Below, piece after piece: positions 24,643 to 33,453 of a stretch of 44,522 nt of DNA. The DNA lies in assembly GCA_025060625.1 (NCBI GenBank), contig JANXBR010000003.1, positions 1 through 44,522 of the forward strand. The letters are read 5' to 3'. The stretch is from Thermodesulfovibrio sp. (GTDB lineage Bacteria; Nitrospirota; Thermodesulfovibrionia; Thermodesulfovibrionales; Thermodesulfovibrionaceae). Each line of letters begins with the position of its first letter. Position 1 is the first letter of the stretch. Position numbers and translations under genes: made by a program. Under the pieces are notes generated by a model, which had not been told where the DNA came from, made no database searches, and saw only the letters and a list, made by a program, of their open reading frames with translations.

Positions 24643-25214
24643 AAGAAAAAATAATATTAATTGGTGGTGGGGGGCATTGCAGATCAGTAATTGATGTGAT
24701 AGAATGTGAGGGAAGATTTGAGATTTACGGAATTGTAGATGTAAAGGATAAGATAGGCAAGAAAATATTTGAATATGAAATTATAGGAAGCGATGAAGAC
24801 CTTTATATGCTTTTCAATAAGGTAAAAAATGCCTTAATTACCGTTGGTCATATATATGACAACTCAAGGAGAGTAGAACTTTTTAAACTATGTGAAGAAA
24901 TTGGCTTCATAATGCCAAATGTGATTTCTCCCTTTGCCTATGTATCAAAATATGCAAGCTTAGGTAAAGGCAATGTTATCATGCATTATGCTGTGGTCAA
25001 TGCAGGAGCTAAAATAGGAAACAACTGCATTATAAATACAAGAGCATTAATAGAGCATGATGTAGTTGTTGAAGACCACTGCCACATAAGTACAGGAGCT
25101 ATTGTAAATGGTGGAACTGTTGTGAGGGAAAACACATTTCTTGGCAGTAACTCTGTTTCTAAGGAGTATACTGAAGTGAGTGGATTTATCAAAGCTGGGA
25201 GTATTGTTAAATAG
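24639..25214 (+). CDS. legH: Sugar O/N-acetyltransferase (LegH/PglD/NeuD family)
   Basis: 191 residues. An N-terminal Rossmann-like PglD domain (IILIGGGGHCRSVIDVIE, ~4-21) precedes a left-handed beta-helix of hexapeptide repeats (~95-185), with the likely catalytic histidine in ALIEHDVVVEDHCHIS (~128). It acetylates the C4 amine of the sugar made by LegB and LegC. ATGA overlap with LegC. Confidence 0.92.
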   Translation: MKEKIILIGGGGHCRSVIDVIECEGRFEIYGIVDVKDKIGKKIFEYEIIGSDEDLYMLFNKVKNALITVGHIYDNSRRVELFKLCEEIGFIMPNVISPFAYVSKYASLGKGNVIMHYAVVNAGAKIGNNCIINTRALIEHDVVVEDHCHISTGAIVNGGTVVRENTFLGSNSVSKEYTEVSGFIKAGSIVK

Positions 25215-25223
25215 GGAAAAGAG

Positions 25224-26237
25224 ATGGAGACATCAAATAGAGTTTTTATAATTGCTGAAGCTGGAGTTAATCATAATGGAAGCATAGAAAATGCTAAAAA
25301 ACTCGTTGATATTGCAGTCGAGGCTGGAGCTGACGCAGTTAAATTTCAGACCTATAAGGCTAAAAATCTTGTAACTCATGATGCTGATTTGACTGAATAC
25401 CAGAGAAAAAATTTAGGCATAAAAAAGTCTCAATATGATATGTTAAGGGAGCTTGAGCTTTCATATAAAGATTTTGAAAAACTCAAGCTTTATTGCGATA
25501 AACTCAAAATCATTTTCATGTCCACTCCCTTTGACATAGAAAGTGCAAGATTTTTAAGAGATTTAGGAATGGACATTTTTAAAATTGCATCAGGAGAAAT
25601 AACCAACTATCCATTGTTAAGAGAGGTGGGAGGTTATGGAAAGAATGTAATTCTCTCATCTGGAATGTCCGATCTTGGAGAGATTGAAGATGCCCTGGAT
25701 TTACTCATTGAGTTTGGAACAAAAAGAGATAAAATTACTGTTTTACATTGTCTTTCTCAGTATCCAGCTCCATATAATGAGGTAAATCTCCTTGCGATGC
25801 AAACAATTAAAGAGGCATTCAAAATAAGGGTAGGTTATTCAGACCACACACCCGGTATAGAAATTGCAATTGCAGCAACTGCAATGGGAGCTAAAGTGAT
25901 AGAGAAACACTTTACCGTTGACAGAAATCTACCAGGTCCTGACCACAAAGCAAGTCTTGAACCAGATGAACTAAGGAAAATGATTGAGGCTATAAGAAAT
26001 GTTGAAATGGCAATGGGAGATGGAATTAAAAGAATAGCCAAATCAGAAATAAAAAATATCACCTTAGTAAGAAAAAGCATTGTTGCTAAAAAAAATATAA
26101 AAAAGGGCGATATTCTTAATGAAGAAAACATTACAACTAAAAGACCAGCAATGGGAATTAATCCAATGAGATGGAATGAGGTCATAGGAAAAGTAGCAAA
26201 GAGAGATTTTAAGGAAGGTGAATTAATTGAACTATAA
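25224..26237 (+). CDS. legI: N,N'-diacetyllegionaminic acid synthase (NeuB family)
   Basis: 337 residues: TIM barrel condensing the 6-deoxy-diacetamido hexose with phosphoenolpyruvate. Visible are FIIAEAGVNHNGSIENAKKL (~8), KFQTYKAKNLVTHDA (~41), FKIASGEITNYPLL (~122), YSDHTPGIEIAIAATAMGAK (~205) and EKHFTVDRNLPGPDHKASL (~228). The C-terminal SAF domain (~280-337) carries RKSIVAKKNIKKGDIL and TKRPAMGINP. Assignment to Leg rather than Pse or sialic acid rests on the neighbouring LegG, PtmE and LegF homologues. Confidence 0.93.
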   Translation: METSNRVFIIAEAGVNHNGSIENAKKLVDIAVEAGADAVKFQTYKAKNLVTHDADLTEYQRKNLGIKKSQYDMLRELELSYKDFEKLKLYCDKLKIIFMSTPFDIESARFLRDLGMDIFKIASGEITNYPLLREVGGYGKNVILSSGMSDLGEIEDALDLLIEFGTKRDKITVLHCLSQYPAPYNEVNLLAMQTIKEAFKIRVGYSDHTPGIEIAIAATAMGAKVIEKHFTVDRNLPGPDHKASLEPDELRKMIEAIRNVEMAMGDGIKRIAKSEIKNITLVRKSIVAKKNIKKGDILNEENITTKRPAMGINPMRWNEVIGKVAKRDFKEGELIEL

Positions 26238-26255
26238 ATTAAAAAAATTCAACCC

Positions 26256-27386
26256 ATGAGAGGGAAGAAAAAAATATGTGTATTTACTGGTTCAAGAGCT
26301 GAGTATGGCTTACTAAAACCTCTTTTGGAGGATATAAAAAAAGAACCTCTTTTTGATCTTCAAATATTAGTATCTGGAATGCATCTTTCCCATGAATTTG
26401 GACTCACATACAGAGAAATTGAAAATGACGGATTTGTGATAAATGAAAAGGTTGAGATGCTTATCTGTTCAGACTCTCCAGTGGGAATGGCAAAATCCAT
26501 AGGAATTGGAATAGTTGGATATACCGATGCTTTACAGAGACTTAAACCAGACTTAGCTATAGTACTTGGAGACCGTTATGAAGCCTTAGCCTTTGCATTA
26601 ACTTCCTATACAATGGGAATAAAGTTGGCTCATCTTTATGGGGGAGAAACCACCTTGGGAAGCTTAGATGATGGATTTAGAAATGCCATAACTATGCTTT
26701 CATCCATTCATTTCACCTCAACGGAAAAATACAGAGAAAACTTAGTAAAAAAAGGCATCTCAAAAGATAGGGTATTTACAGTTGGTGCCTTAGGTATTGA
26801 CAACATCATGAGAATGAAACTTCTTAGTAAAAATGAGCTTGAAAAAGAGCTTGGTGTCAACTTTATGAAGAAAAATCTTCTAATAACCTTTCATCCTGAG
26901 ACAAAGGAACATGGGAAAAATGGGAGATACTTGAATGAACTTCTTAAAAGCTTGGATGAACTGGATGATACTTTATTAATTTTTACAAAGTCCAATTCTG
27001 ATGCTGAAGGAAGACTCATAAATACCATAATAGAAGAATATGTCAGAAAAAATAAAAACAAAGCAGTAGTATTTTCCAACTTGGGACAGAAAAAATATCT
27101 ATCTATAATAAAACTTGTTGATGCCGTCGTAGGAAATTCATCAAGTGGAATAATAGAGGCTCCTTCATTGAAGACTCCTACAATAAACATAGGTGATAGA
27201 CAGAAGGGAAGAATAAAAGCAAGGTCAGTAATTGATTGTCCTGCCAAATATGAGGAGATAAAGAAGGCATTAAATTTGCTATATGATAAAAACTTTAGAG
27301 AGTCCATAAAGAGAATAAAAAATCCCTATGGAGACGGAAATGCTTCAAAGAGGATTTTGGATATATTAAAGAAAATTAAATGGTGA
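26256..27386 (+). CDS. legG: Hydrolysing nucleotide-sugar 2-epimerase (LegG/NeuC family)
   Basis: 376 residues, two Rossmann-like domains: ICVFTGSRAEYGLLKPLLED (~6), GDRYEALAFALTSYTMGIKL (~108), HLYGGETTLGSLDDGFRNAI (~129) and the C-terminal VGNSSSGIIEAPSLKTPTIN (~291). It removes the nucleotide and epimerises C2, giving the free sugar that LegI condenses with PEP. It lies between LegI and PtmE, 18 bases after LegI. Confidence 0.93.
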   Translation: MRGKKKICVFTGSRAEYGLLKPLLEDIKKEPLFDLQILVSGMHLSHEFGLTYREIENDGFVINEKVEMLICSDSPVGMAKSIGIGIVGYTDALQRLKPDLAIVLGDRYEALAFALTSYTMGIKLAHLYGGETTLGSLDDGFRNAITMLSSIHFTSTEKYRENLVKKGISKDRVFTVGALGIDNIMRMKLLSKNELEKELGVNFMKKNLLITFHPETKEHGKNGRYLNELLKSLDELDDTLLIFTKSNSDAEGRLINTIIEEYVRKNKNKAVVFSNLGQKKYLSIIKLVDAVVGNSSSGIIEAPSLKTPTINIGDRQKGRIKARSVIDCPAKYEEIKKALNLLYDKNFRESIKRIKNPYGDGNASKRILDILKKIKW

Positions 27387-27389
27387 GTT

Positions 27390-28472
27390 ATGTCACTAAA
27401 GAAGGACTTTGAAAAGTTTACCGTAGATTTGAATGAAGAACTTATAACAGTCCTTAAAAAACTTAATGAAACAGGGAAAAAAGTTCTTTTTGTATCAGAA
27501 AATGGAAAACTAATTGGTACAATTACTGACGGAGACATAAGAAGGTATATGCTTAAAATTGGAAAAATTGAGGGATTCGTTAGAGATTTTTATAATCCCG
27601 ATCCTGTCACTATAAACTACAGGGATATTAACAAAATTGACATAAGAAAAATCTTCAATGATGCCAAAGTAGAAATAATACCAGTAATAAATGGTAATAG
27701 AATAATAAAGGGATATCTTGAATGGTCTGATTTTGTCTCTGATAAAGATTTTGAAATTGTAGAAAAAATTGAATTTGATATTCCAGTTATTATCATGGCA
27801 GGCGGAAAAGGAACAAGACTAAAACCTTTCACTGATGTTCTTCCCAAACCCCTTATTCCTCTTGGAGATAAAACAGCAATGGAAAAAATCATTGAAAATT
27901 TTAAGAAGTTTGGTCTAAAAAATTTTTATACCATTGTTAATTTTAAAGGCAACATAATAGAGGCATATTTTAATACAATAAAAAAGGATTATAGTTTAAA
28001 ATTTATATGGGAGGAGGAGTTTTTAGGAACTGTTGGCGGACTGAAACTAATTGAGAAAATTATTCCCGATCAAGACTTCTTTGTTTCAAACTGCGATATC
28101 ATAGTTAAAGCTAATTTAAAAGAAATACTGGACTTTCATCTAAATAACAAATCAATTTTTACATCTATAACCTCTATTCATCATCATAAAATACCCTATG
28201 GAGTTGTTGAGATAAACCGTGGTGGAACTATTGAAAAAATAGTAGAAAAACCTGAATTTGTATTTCAAATAAACACAGGAGTCTATCTTCTAAATAGAAG
28301 GGCTTTAAAATATATTCCAGAAGGTCAATATTTTGACATGCCACAGCTCATAGAAAAATTGATTCAAAATCATGAAAAGGTATATGCCTATCCTGTAAAG
28401 GAAAGCGATTACATTGACATAGGGCAGTGGTCTGAATATAAAAAAGTGTTAGATTTTCTACATAAACTCTGA
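27390..28472 (+). CDS. ptmE: CBS-domain sugar nucleotidyltransferase (PtmE-like, glucosamine-1-phosphate guanylyltransferase type)
   Basis: 360 residues. A CBS pair (~1-120; VSENGKLIGTITDGDIRRYM is visible) is fused to a GlmU/RmlA-type nucleotidyltransferase with IIMAGGKGTRLKPFTDVLPK (~131). In Campylobacter jejuni PtmE makes the GDP-activated glucosamine that feeds the legionaminic acid route, which points to a GDP- rather than UDP-sugar route here. Starts 3 bases after the LegG stop. Confidence 0.9.
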   Translation: MSLKKDFEKFTVDLNEELITVLKKLNETGKKVLFVSENGKLIGTITDGDIRRYMLKIGKIEGFVRDFYNPDPVTINYRDINKIDIRKIFNDAKVEIIPVINGNRIIKGYLEWSDFVSDKDFEIVEKIEFDIPVIIMAGGKGTRLKPFTDVLPKPLIPLGDKTAMEKIIENFKKFGLKNFYTIVNFKGNIIEAYFNTIKKDYSLKFIWEEEFLGTVGGLKLIEKIIPDQDFFVSNCDIIVKANLKEILDFHLNNKSIFTSITSIHHHKIPYGVVEINRGGTIEKIVEKPEFVFQINTGVYLLNRRALKYIPEGQYFDMPQLIEKLIQNHEKVYAYPVKESDYIDIGQWSEYKKVLDFLHKL

Positions 28473-28479
28473 AGTACCA

Positions 28480-29388
28480 ATGAAAAAACTAAGAGTTTTA
28501 ATTGTTGGTTATGGCTCAATTGGTAAAAGACACAGAGAGGTACTGTCAAGATTTAATGAAGTATCGGAAATACACTTAGTTACAAGTCAAAACTTAGTAG
28601 ATACAATAACTTATAAAAACATAGAATCAGTCCCTTTAAATGACTATGATTATATAATCATTGCATCGGAGACAGCTAAACATTTTGAGCAGTTATCTTT
28701 TTTGATAAGAAAGGTGGATAAAAAATTAATCCTATGTGAAAAACCCTTATTCCATGAATACATAGAGTTTTATCCTGATAAAAACTCAGTTTTCGTTGGT
28801 TATGTTCTTAGATATCACCCAGTAATTAAGAGGATTAGAGAAATTCTCTCTGAAACTTCGGTTCTGGCAGTATCTGTTTACTGTGGTTCTTATCTACCTG
28901 AGTGGAGACCTGACCGAGACTACAGACAAACATACAGTGCTAAAAAATCAATGGGTGGTGGTGTTGTTTTAGATTTAAGTCATGAAATTGACTATATTCA
29001 ATTTTTATTTGGAAAAATATCAGAAATTAAATCTTATTCAGCTAAGATTTCAGACCTTGATATTGACTCTGAGGACTACTCATCAACAATAGGAAAAACA
29101 GAAAAAGGAGTATATTTTTCAATGACCTTAGACTACATAAGTAAAATCCCAATTAGAAAAATAATTGTCCACACAAACTCAGAAACCTTTATAGGAGACC
29201 TTTTTGAGAACTATCTCCTTTACAAAAAAACTAATGGTCTTCTGGTTAAAGAGTCCTTTGAAGGATTAACAAGAAACTATGTTTATGAACAGATGCACAG
29301 GGATATTCTCAATGAAAGACTGTTTTGCTGTAACTACTTAGAAGCCTTAGATGTATTAAGGATAGTAGATAAAATTAAAGGAGTTTAA
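28480..29388 (+). CDS. ptmF: Gfo/Idh/MocA-family sugar oxidoreductase (PtmF-like)
   Basis: 302 residues: NAD(P)-binding LRVLIVGYGSIGKRHREVLS (~4-23), then ILCEKPLF (EKP motif, ~85) and the second domain with GGGVVLDLSHEIDYIQFLFG (~163), whose histidine is typical of the family. It matches PtmF of legionaminic acid clusters, proposed to act with PtmA in supplying glucosamine from fructose-6-phosphate. 7-base gap to PtmE. Confidence 0.85.
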   Translation: MKKLRVLIVGYGSIGKRHREVLSRFNEVSEIHLVTSQNLVDTITYKNIESVPLNDYDYIIIASETAKHFEQLSFLIRKVDKKLILCEKPLFHEYIEFYPDKNSVFVGYVLRYHPVIKRIREILSETSVLAVSVYCGSYLPEWRPDRDYRQTYSAKKSMGGGVVLDLSHEIDYIQFLFGKISEIKSYSAKISDLDIDSEDYSSTIGKTEKGVYFSMTLDYISKIPIRKIIVHTNSETFIGDLFENYLLYKKTNGLLVKESFEGLTRNYVYEQMHRDILNERLFCCNYLEALDVLRIVDKIKGV

Positions 29389-30096
29389 ATGAATACCCTA
29401 TGTACAATTTGTGCAAGAGGTGGAAGCAAGGGAGTTCCTAATAAAAACATTAAAAATCTACTTGGAAAACCTTTAATTCTATGGACTATTGAACAGGCAA
29501 AGGCTTCGGCAGTGTTTGATAAGATAGTGGTAAGTTCAGATTCAGATCAAATCTTAAAAATTGCTGAAGAAAATGGAATAGAGGTTTTTTTCAAAAGAGC
29601 ATCTGAACTTGCCACAGATGAATCAGGAAAGATTGAAGTTATAAGAGATGCTTTAATAAGAAGTGAGAATTATTATAAAAGAAAATTTGAATACATAGTT
29701 GACCTTGATGTTACCTCACCAATGAGGAATATAGAGGACATAAAAAAAGCCTTTCAACTCTTTATTGAAAATGATTATGATAATCTCCTAAGTGTAGTTC
29801 CTGCAAGAAAAAATCCCTATTTTAACATGATTGAAATAAATAGGGATGGAAGAATATCTATCTGCAAAAAAATTGACAAAAAAATACTCAGAAGGCAGGA
29901 TGCACCTATGGTCTATGAAATGAACGCCTCCATATACATATGGAAAAGGCAGACTCTTTTAAAGGAAGACTCAATTATACTTCCAAATACTGGTATATAT
30001 GTTATGGCACAGGAGAGTTCCTTTGACATAGATACTGAGTTAGATTTTGACATTGTAGAATTTTTAATGAGGAGAAAATTCTATGATAAAAGATAA
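29389..30096 (+). CDS. legF: CMP-legionaminic acid synthetase (CMP-NeuA family)
   Basis: 235 residues with the cytidylyltransferase N-terminus CARGGSKGVPNKNIKNLLGK (~7-26) and SSDSDQILKIAEENGIEVFF (~51), followed by LDVTSPMRNIEDI (~107). It activates the nonulosonic acid with CTP for transfer by the Maf protein. AAAGGAG precedes the ATG directly after the PtmF stop. Its 3' end overlaps PtmA by 14 bases. Confidence 0.93.
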   Translation: MNTLCTICARGGSKGVPNKNIKNLLGKPLILWTIEQAKASAVFDKIVVSSDSDQILKIAEENGIEVFFKRASELATDESGKIEVIRDALIRSENYYKRKFEYIVDLDVTSPMRNIEDIKKAFQLFIENDYDNLLSVVPARKNPYFNMIEINRDGRISICKKIDKKILRRQDAPMVYEMNASIYIWKRQTLLKEDSIILPNTGIYVMAQESSFDIDTELDFDIVEFLMRRKFYDKR

Positions 30097-30853
30097 AGTG
30101 ATAGTAGTTGCAGGAGGTGCAGGTCTTTTAGGAAGTGAGTTTGTTCATGCAATTTTGGAAAATGAAGGAATAGCTATTATTGCAGATAAAGATGAGTTAA
30201 GAGGTTTAACTCTTAAGGAAAGGCTACTAAAAAAATATGAAAGCAATAGATTAGATTTTTTTAAGACAGACATATGTTCAAATTCCAATATAGTTCAACT
30301 TATAGATTTTTTGACACAAAAATATGGAAAGATTGATGCTCTTGTAAACAGTGCCTATCCAAGAAATAAGAACTATGGAAGAAAATTTTTAGAAGTTGAG
30401 TATGAGGACTTCTGTGAAAATGTAAACTTACATCTTGGAGGATGTTTTCTCCTCTGTCAGAGCTTTATAAAATACTTTCTAAAGCAGGGTTATGGAAACA
30501 TAATAAATATTGCCTCTGTTTATGGAGTAGTCTCTCCAAGATTTGAAATGTATGAAGGCACGAACATGACCATGCCTGTTGAGTATGCTGTAATTAAGGC
30601 AGGAATAATACATCTTACAAGATATATGGCAAAATACTTAAAGGGAAAAAATATAAGGGTAAACTGCATAAGTCCTGGAGGCATATTTGATAAACAGCCA
30701 GAACCCTTTTTAATTAAATATAGGTCTTATTGTTTGAACAAAGGTATGCTTGACAGAAAGGACATTAATGGAACTCTTTTATTTTTACTATCTGATATGA
30801 GTAGTTACATAAATGGGCAAAATATTATAGTTGATGATGGTTTTACAATTTAA
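30083..30853 (+). CDS. ptmA: Short-chain dehydrogenase (PtmA-like)
   Basis: 256 residues: Rossmann VIVVAGGAGLLGSEFVHAIL (~7-26), NSAYPRN in place of the usual NNAG, Ser in NIASVYG (~147) and the YxxxK pair in YAVIKAGIIHLTRYMA (~172). PtmA homologues stand beside PtmF in legionaminic acid clusters. AGGAG lies 8 bases before ATG 30083, inside legF. Confidence 0.88.
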   Translation: MIKDKVIVVAGGAGLLGSEFVHAILENEGIAIIADKDELRGLTLKERLLKKYESNRLDFFKTDICSNSNIVQLIDFLTQKYGKIDALVNSAYPRNKNYGRKFLEVEYEDFCENVNLHLGGCFLLCQSFIKYFLKQGYGNIINIASVYGVVSPRFEMYEGTNMTMPVEYAVIKAGIIHLTRYMAKYLKGKNIRVNCISPGGIFDKQPEPFLIKYRSYCLNKGMLDRKDINGTLLFLLSDMSSYINGQNIIVDDGFTI

Positions 30854-30887
30854 AAAAACTCCATAAAATATCTGGAGGTAAACTTAT

Positions 30888-32036
30888 ATGGGCAAAAAAA
30901 TATTCTGGTGTAAGAACTGTTTAAATATGTCAACAAGGCCAAGAATTAGCTTTGATGAAAGAGGCTTTTGTAATGCCTGTCAGTGGGCAGAGGAAAAAAA
31001 GAGAATGGATTGGTCAGTCAGACAAAAGGAGCTTGAAACTTTACTTAACAAATATAGAGGATACAATAAAGCCTTTGACTGCATAGTTCCTGTAAGCGGA
31101 GGAAAGGATGGCTCCTATATTTCCTATCAACTTAAACATAAATATGGCATGAATCCTCTAACAGTTACAGTGAGACCTCCCTTAGAGCTTGAGATAGGTC
31201 AGAAAAATCTCCTTAATTTCATAAACTCAGGCTACCAGCATATACACATCACACCAGAGCCAGAGGTAATGAGAGAACTCAACAAATATGGTTTTATTGA
31301 GAAGGGTTTTCCCTACTATGGCTGGCTGATTGCAATACTTACTGCTGTAATAAGGGTTGCTCTTAACTTTAATATACCCTTGATTTTTTATGCTGAAGAC
31401 GGTGAAGTTGAGTATGGAGGCTCTACAGAGACTAAAAATATCAGTTTGTTTACAATAGAATACATAAAAAGAGTTTATCTTGAAGGAGGATACAAACAGG
31501 CAATAGATGCAATGATGGAAAGGTTTGATTATGGAAGGCTCTATTTCTGGCTCTTTCCAGATGATCAAGAAATTAAGGAAAAGGAGCTATATCTTACCCA
31601 TTGGTCCTATTTTGAAAACTGGGATCCCTATAGAAATTACCTTGTTGCGAAAAAATATTGCGGACTAATTGAACAAGAAGAGACTAACATTGGAACTTTC
31701 ACCAACTTTGCTCAAAATGATCAGGCATTTTATGCTCTCCATACCTATCTTATGTATCTCAAATTTGGTTTTGGAAGAGCTACTCAGGATGCAGGAATTG
31801 AGATACGTAGAGGTGCAATGACTCGTGAACAGGCAATAAATCTTGTAAAACTCTATGACAATCAATATCCTGAACCATTTATTGATCTTTATTTAGACTA
31901 CTACAAAATGACAAAGGAAGAATTTGATGCAGTATTGGATAAATGGGCAAATAAAGACCTTTTTGAAAAAATAGATGGAAGATGGCAACCAAAATTTGAA
32001 GTGGGGGTAGACTTTGAAATCAATAGTGATAGTTAA
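30888..32036 (+). CDS. N-acetyl sugar amidotransferase (WbpG/PseA family)
   Basis: 382 residues. N-terminal zinc-binding part CKNCLNMSTRPRISFDERGF then CNACQW (CxxC...CxxC, ~7-31), followed by the PP-loop ATP-pyrophosphatase motif VPVSGGKDGSYISYQL (~65). It converts an acetamido group of the nonulosonic acid (or precursor) to acetamidino using ammonia supplied by the adjacent HisH/HisF pair, as proposed for WbpG in Pseudomonas and PseA in Campylobacter. CTGGAGGTAA provides the ribosome site. Its end overlaps the HisH-like gene by 23 bases. Confidence 0.9.
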   Translation: MGKKIFWCKNCLNMSTRPRISFDERGFCNACQWAEEKKRMDWSVRQKELETLLNKYRGYNKAFDCIVPVSGGKDGSYISYQLKHKYGMNPLTVTVRPPLELEIGQKNLLNFINSGYQHIHITPEPEVMRELNKYGFIEKGFPYYGWLIAILTAVIRVALNFNIPLIFYAEDGEVEYGGSTETKNISLFTIEYIKRVYLEGGYKQAIDAMMERFDYGRLYFWLFPDDQEIKEKELYLTHWSYFENWDPYRNYLVAKKYCGLIEQEETNIGTFTNFAQNDQAFYALHTYLMYLKFGFGRATQDAGIEIRRGAMTREQAINLVKLYDNQYPEPFIDLYLDYYKMTKEEFDAVLDKWANKDLFEKIDGRWQPKFEVGVDFEINSDS

Positions 32037-32640
32037 CTACGGAATGGGTAACATATATTCACTCTCTTCAGCAATCAGATTTCTTGGATACGAACCCATC
32101 TTATCCTCAGAAGAAAGAGATATATTAGAGGCTGACTATCTATTTTTACCAGGAGTTGGTTCATTTTACAATGCAATGAAAAAAATTGTCAGTATTGGTT
32201 TAGACCAGATTTTAAAAATTGCAGTTTATGATAAAAAAATACCTCTTTTAGGAATCTGTCTTGGAATGCAACTCTTAGCCCAGAGAGGAACCGAAGATGG
32301 AGAATCAGAGGGACTCGGTTTTATAGAAGGCTCAGTGGAGAGATTTCAGCAAATAGATAAAAAGATTAAGATACCTCATATAGGTTTCTCTCCCACAACA
32401 ATAACAAAGGACGATAAAATTTTTGAAGGCATTGATAAAAAAGCTGACTTCTACTACAATCATAGTTATAGAGTTATATGTCCAGAGGAATATGTTATTG
32501 CTACTGCAATAAATGGTGAACCCTTTGTTGCTGCTATAAAAAAAGATAATGTTTACGGAACCCAATTTCATCCAGAACTAAGTCAGTCAAATGGATTAAG
32601 GCTTATAAAGAACTTTTTAAAACTAAAAGATGCCGTATAA
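32014..32640 (+). CDS. hisH: HisH-like glutamine amidotransferase dedicated to sugar amidation
   Basis: 208 residues, class I glutaminase: VNYGMGNIYSLSSAIRFLGY (~7), nucleophile in LGICLGMQLLAQRGTEDGES (Cys ~86) and the His-Glu pair in YGTQFHPELSQSNGLRLIKN (~190). No other histidine genes are nearby and it overlaps the WbpG-type gene, so it most likely feeds ammonia to sugar amidation (the paralogue often called HisH2 or WbpH-like in O-antigen clusters). Start ATG 32014 lies within the previous gene. Confidence 0.9.
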   Translation: MKSIVIVNYGMGNIYSLSSAIRFLGYEPILSSEERDILEADYLFLPGVGSFYNAMKKIVSIGLDQILKIAVYDKKIPLLGICLGMQLLAQRGTEDGESEGLGFIEGSVERFQQIDKKIKIPHIGFSPTTITKDDKIFEGIDKKADFYYNHSYRVICPEEYVIATAINGEPFVAAIKKDNVYGTQFHPELSQSNGLRLIKNFLKLKDAV

Positions 32641-33442
32641 AAGACTAATTTTCATACTTTTACATGATTCTGGAAAATTTGTCCTAAGCAGGAATTTTAG
32701 ACTGCAAAGGGTGGGTGATCTAAACTGGCTCATCAAGAACTATAACTTCAGCACCATCTCCTACTCTATTGATGAGTTAATTGTCTTAGATGTGACAAGA
32801 CAAAATAGATCAATTCAATCATTTTCAAATATTCTAAAGGCTGTAATAGACAATGTTTTTGTTCCAGTATGTGCTGGTGGAGGCATTGAGAGTATTGACG
32901 ATGCCCGAGTTCTTCTAAATTCAGGAGCCGATAAAATAGTGGTCAATTCTTTGCTTTATACAGACGATAAAAAAATTATGGAGTTATCAAAAAACTTTGG
33001 AAGACAGTGCATTGTAGCATCAATTGACTTTAAATTGAATGACAATGGAGTTTACGAAGTTTTCTATAAAAATGGACAGTTATCAGCAGGTATAAGTCTA
33101 TCTGAAGCTATTAAAAAAGCTATTAATTCAGGTGCTGGAGAGATATTAATTAACTCAATGGACAGAGATGGAACAGGCTATGGATATGCCCTTGAAGTGC
33201 TTGATGGTATTGATTTTGAAATGGAGGTGCCTCTAATTATCTCAGGTGGTGCTGGAAAGGCAGAGCATCTAATTGAGGGATTGAAAAATGAAATGATAGA
33301 TGCTGTTGCCACAGCGAATTTATTAAACTTTATCGGAAATGGTTTACCACTGGCAAGAAAAAAAATTATTGAAAGTGGTGTAGAACTTGCCCATTGGAAT
33401 AGTGACGAGTTTGAAAAATTAAAACAATTAAGAGAAAAATAG
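32630..33442 (+). CDS. hisF: HisF-like cyclase paralogue lacking the first catalytic aspartate
   Basis: 270 residues, TIM barrel of the HisF family: DNVFVPVCAGGGIESIDDAR, GADKIVVNS, QCIVASIDFKL, EILINSMDRDGTGYGYALEV and VPLIISGGAGKAEHLIEG. The HisF opening PCLDVxxG, holding the catalytic Asp11, reads RLIFILLHDSGKFVLSRNF here, so the aspartate position is occupied by leucine, while the second aspartate (SIDFKL) is kept. This argues against IGP synthesis and for a role as ammonia channel partner of the HisH-like protein and the WbpG-type enzyme. Overlaps the HisH-like gene by 11 bases. Confidence 0.9.
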   Translation: MPYKRLIFILLHDSGKFVLSRNFRLQRVGDLNWLIKNYNFSTISYSIDELIVLDVTRQNRSIQSFSNILKAVIDNVFVPVCAGGGIESIDDARVLLNSGADKIVVNSLLYTDDKKIMELSKNFGRQCIVASIDFKLNDNGVYEVFYKNGQLSAGISLSEAIKKAINSGAGEILINSMDRDGTGYGYALEVLDGIDFEMEVPLIISGGAGKAEHLIEGLKNEMIDAVATANLLNFIGNGLPLARKKIIESGVELAHWNSDEFEKLKQLREK

Positions 33443-33453
33443 TGGAGGAATTT

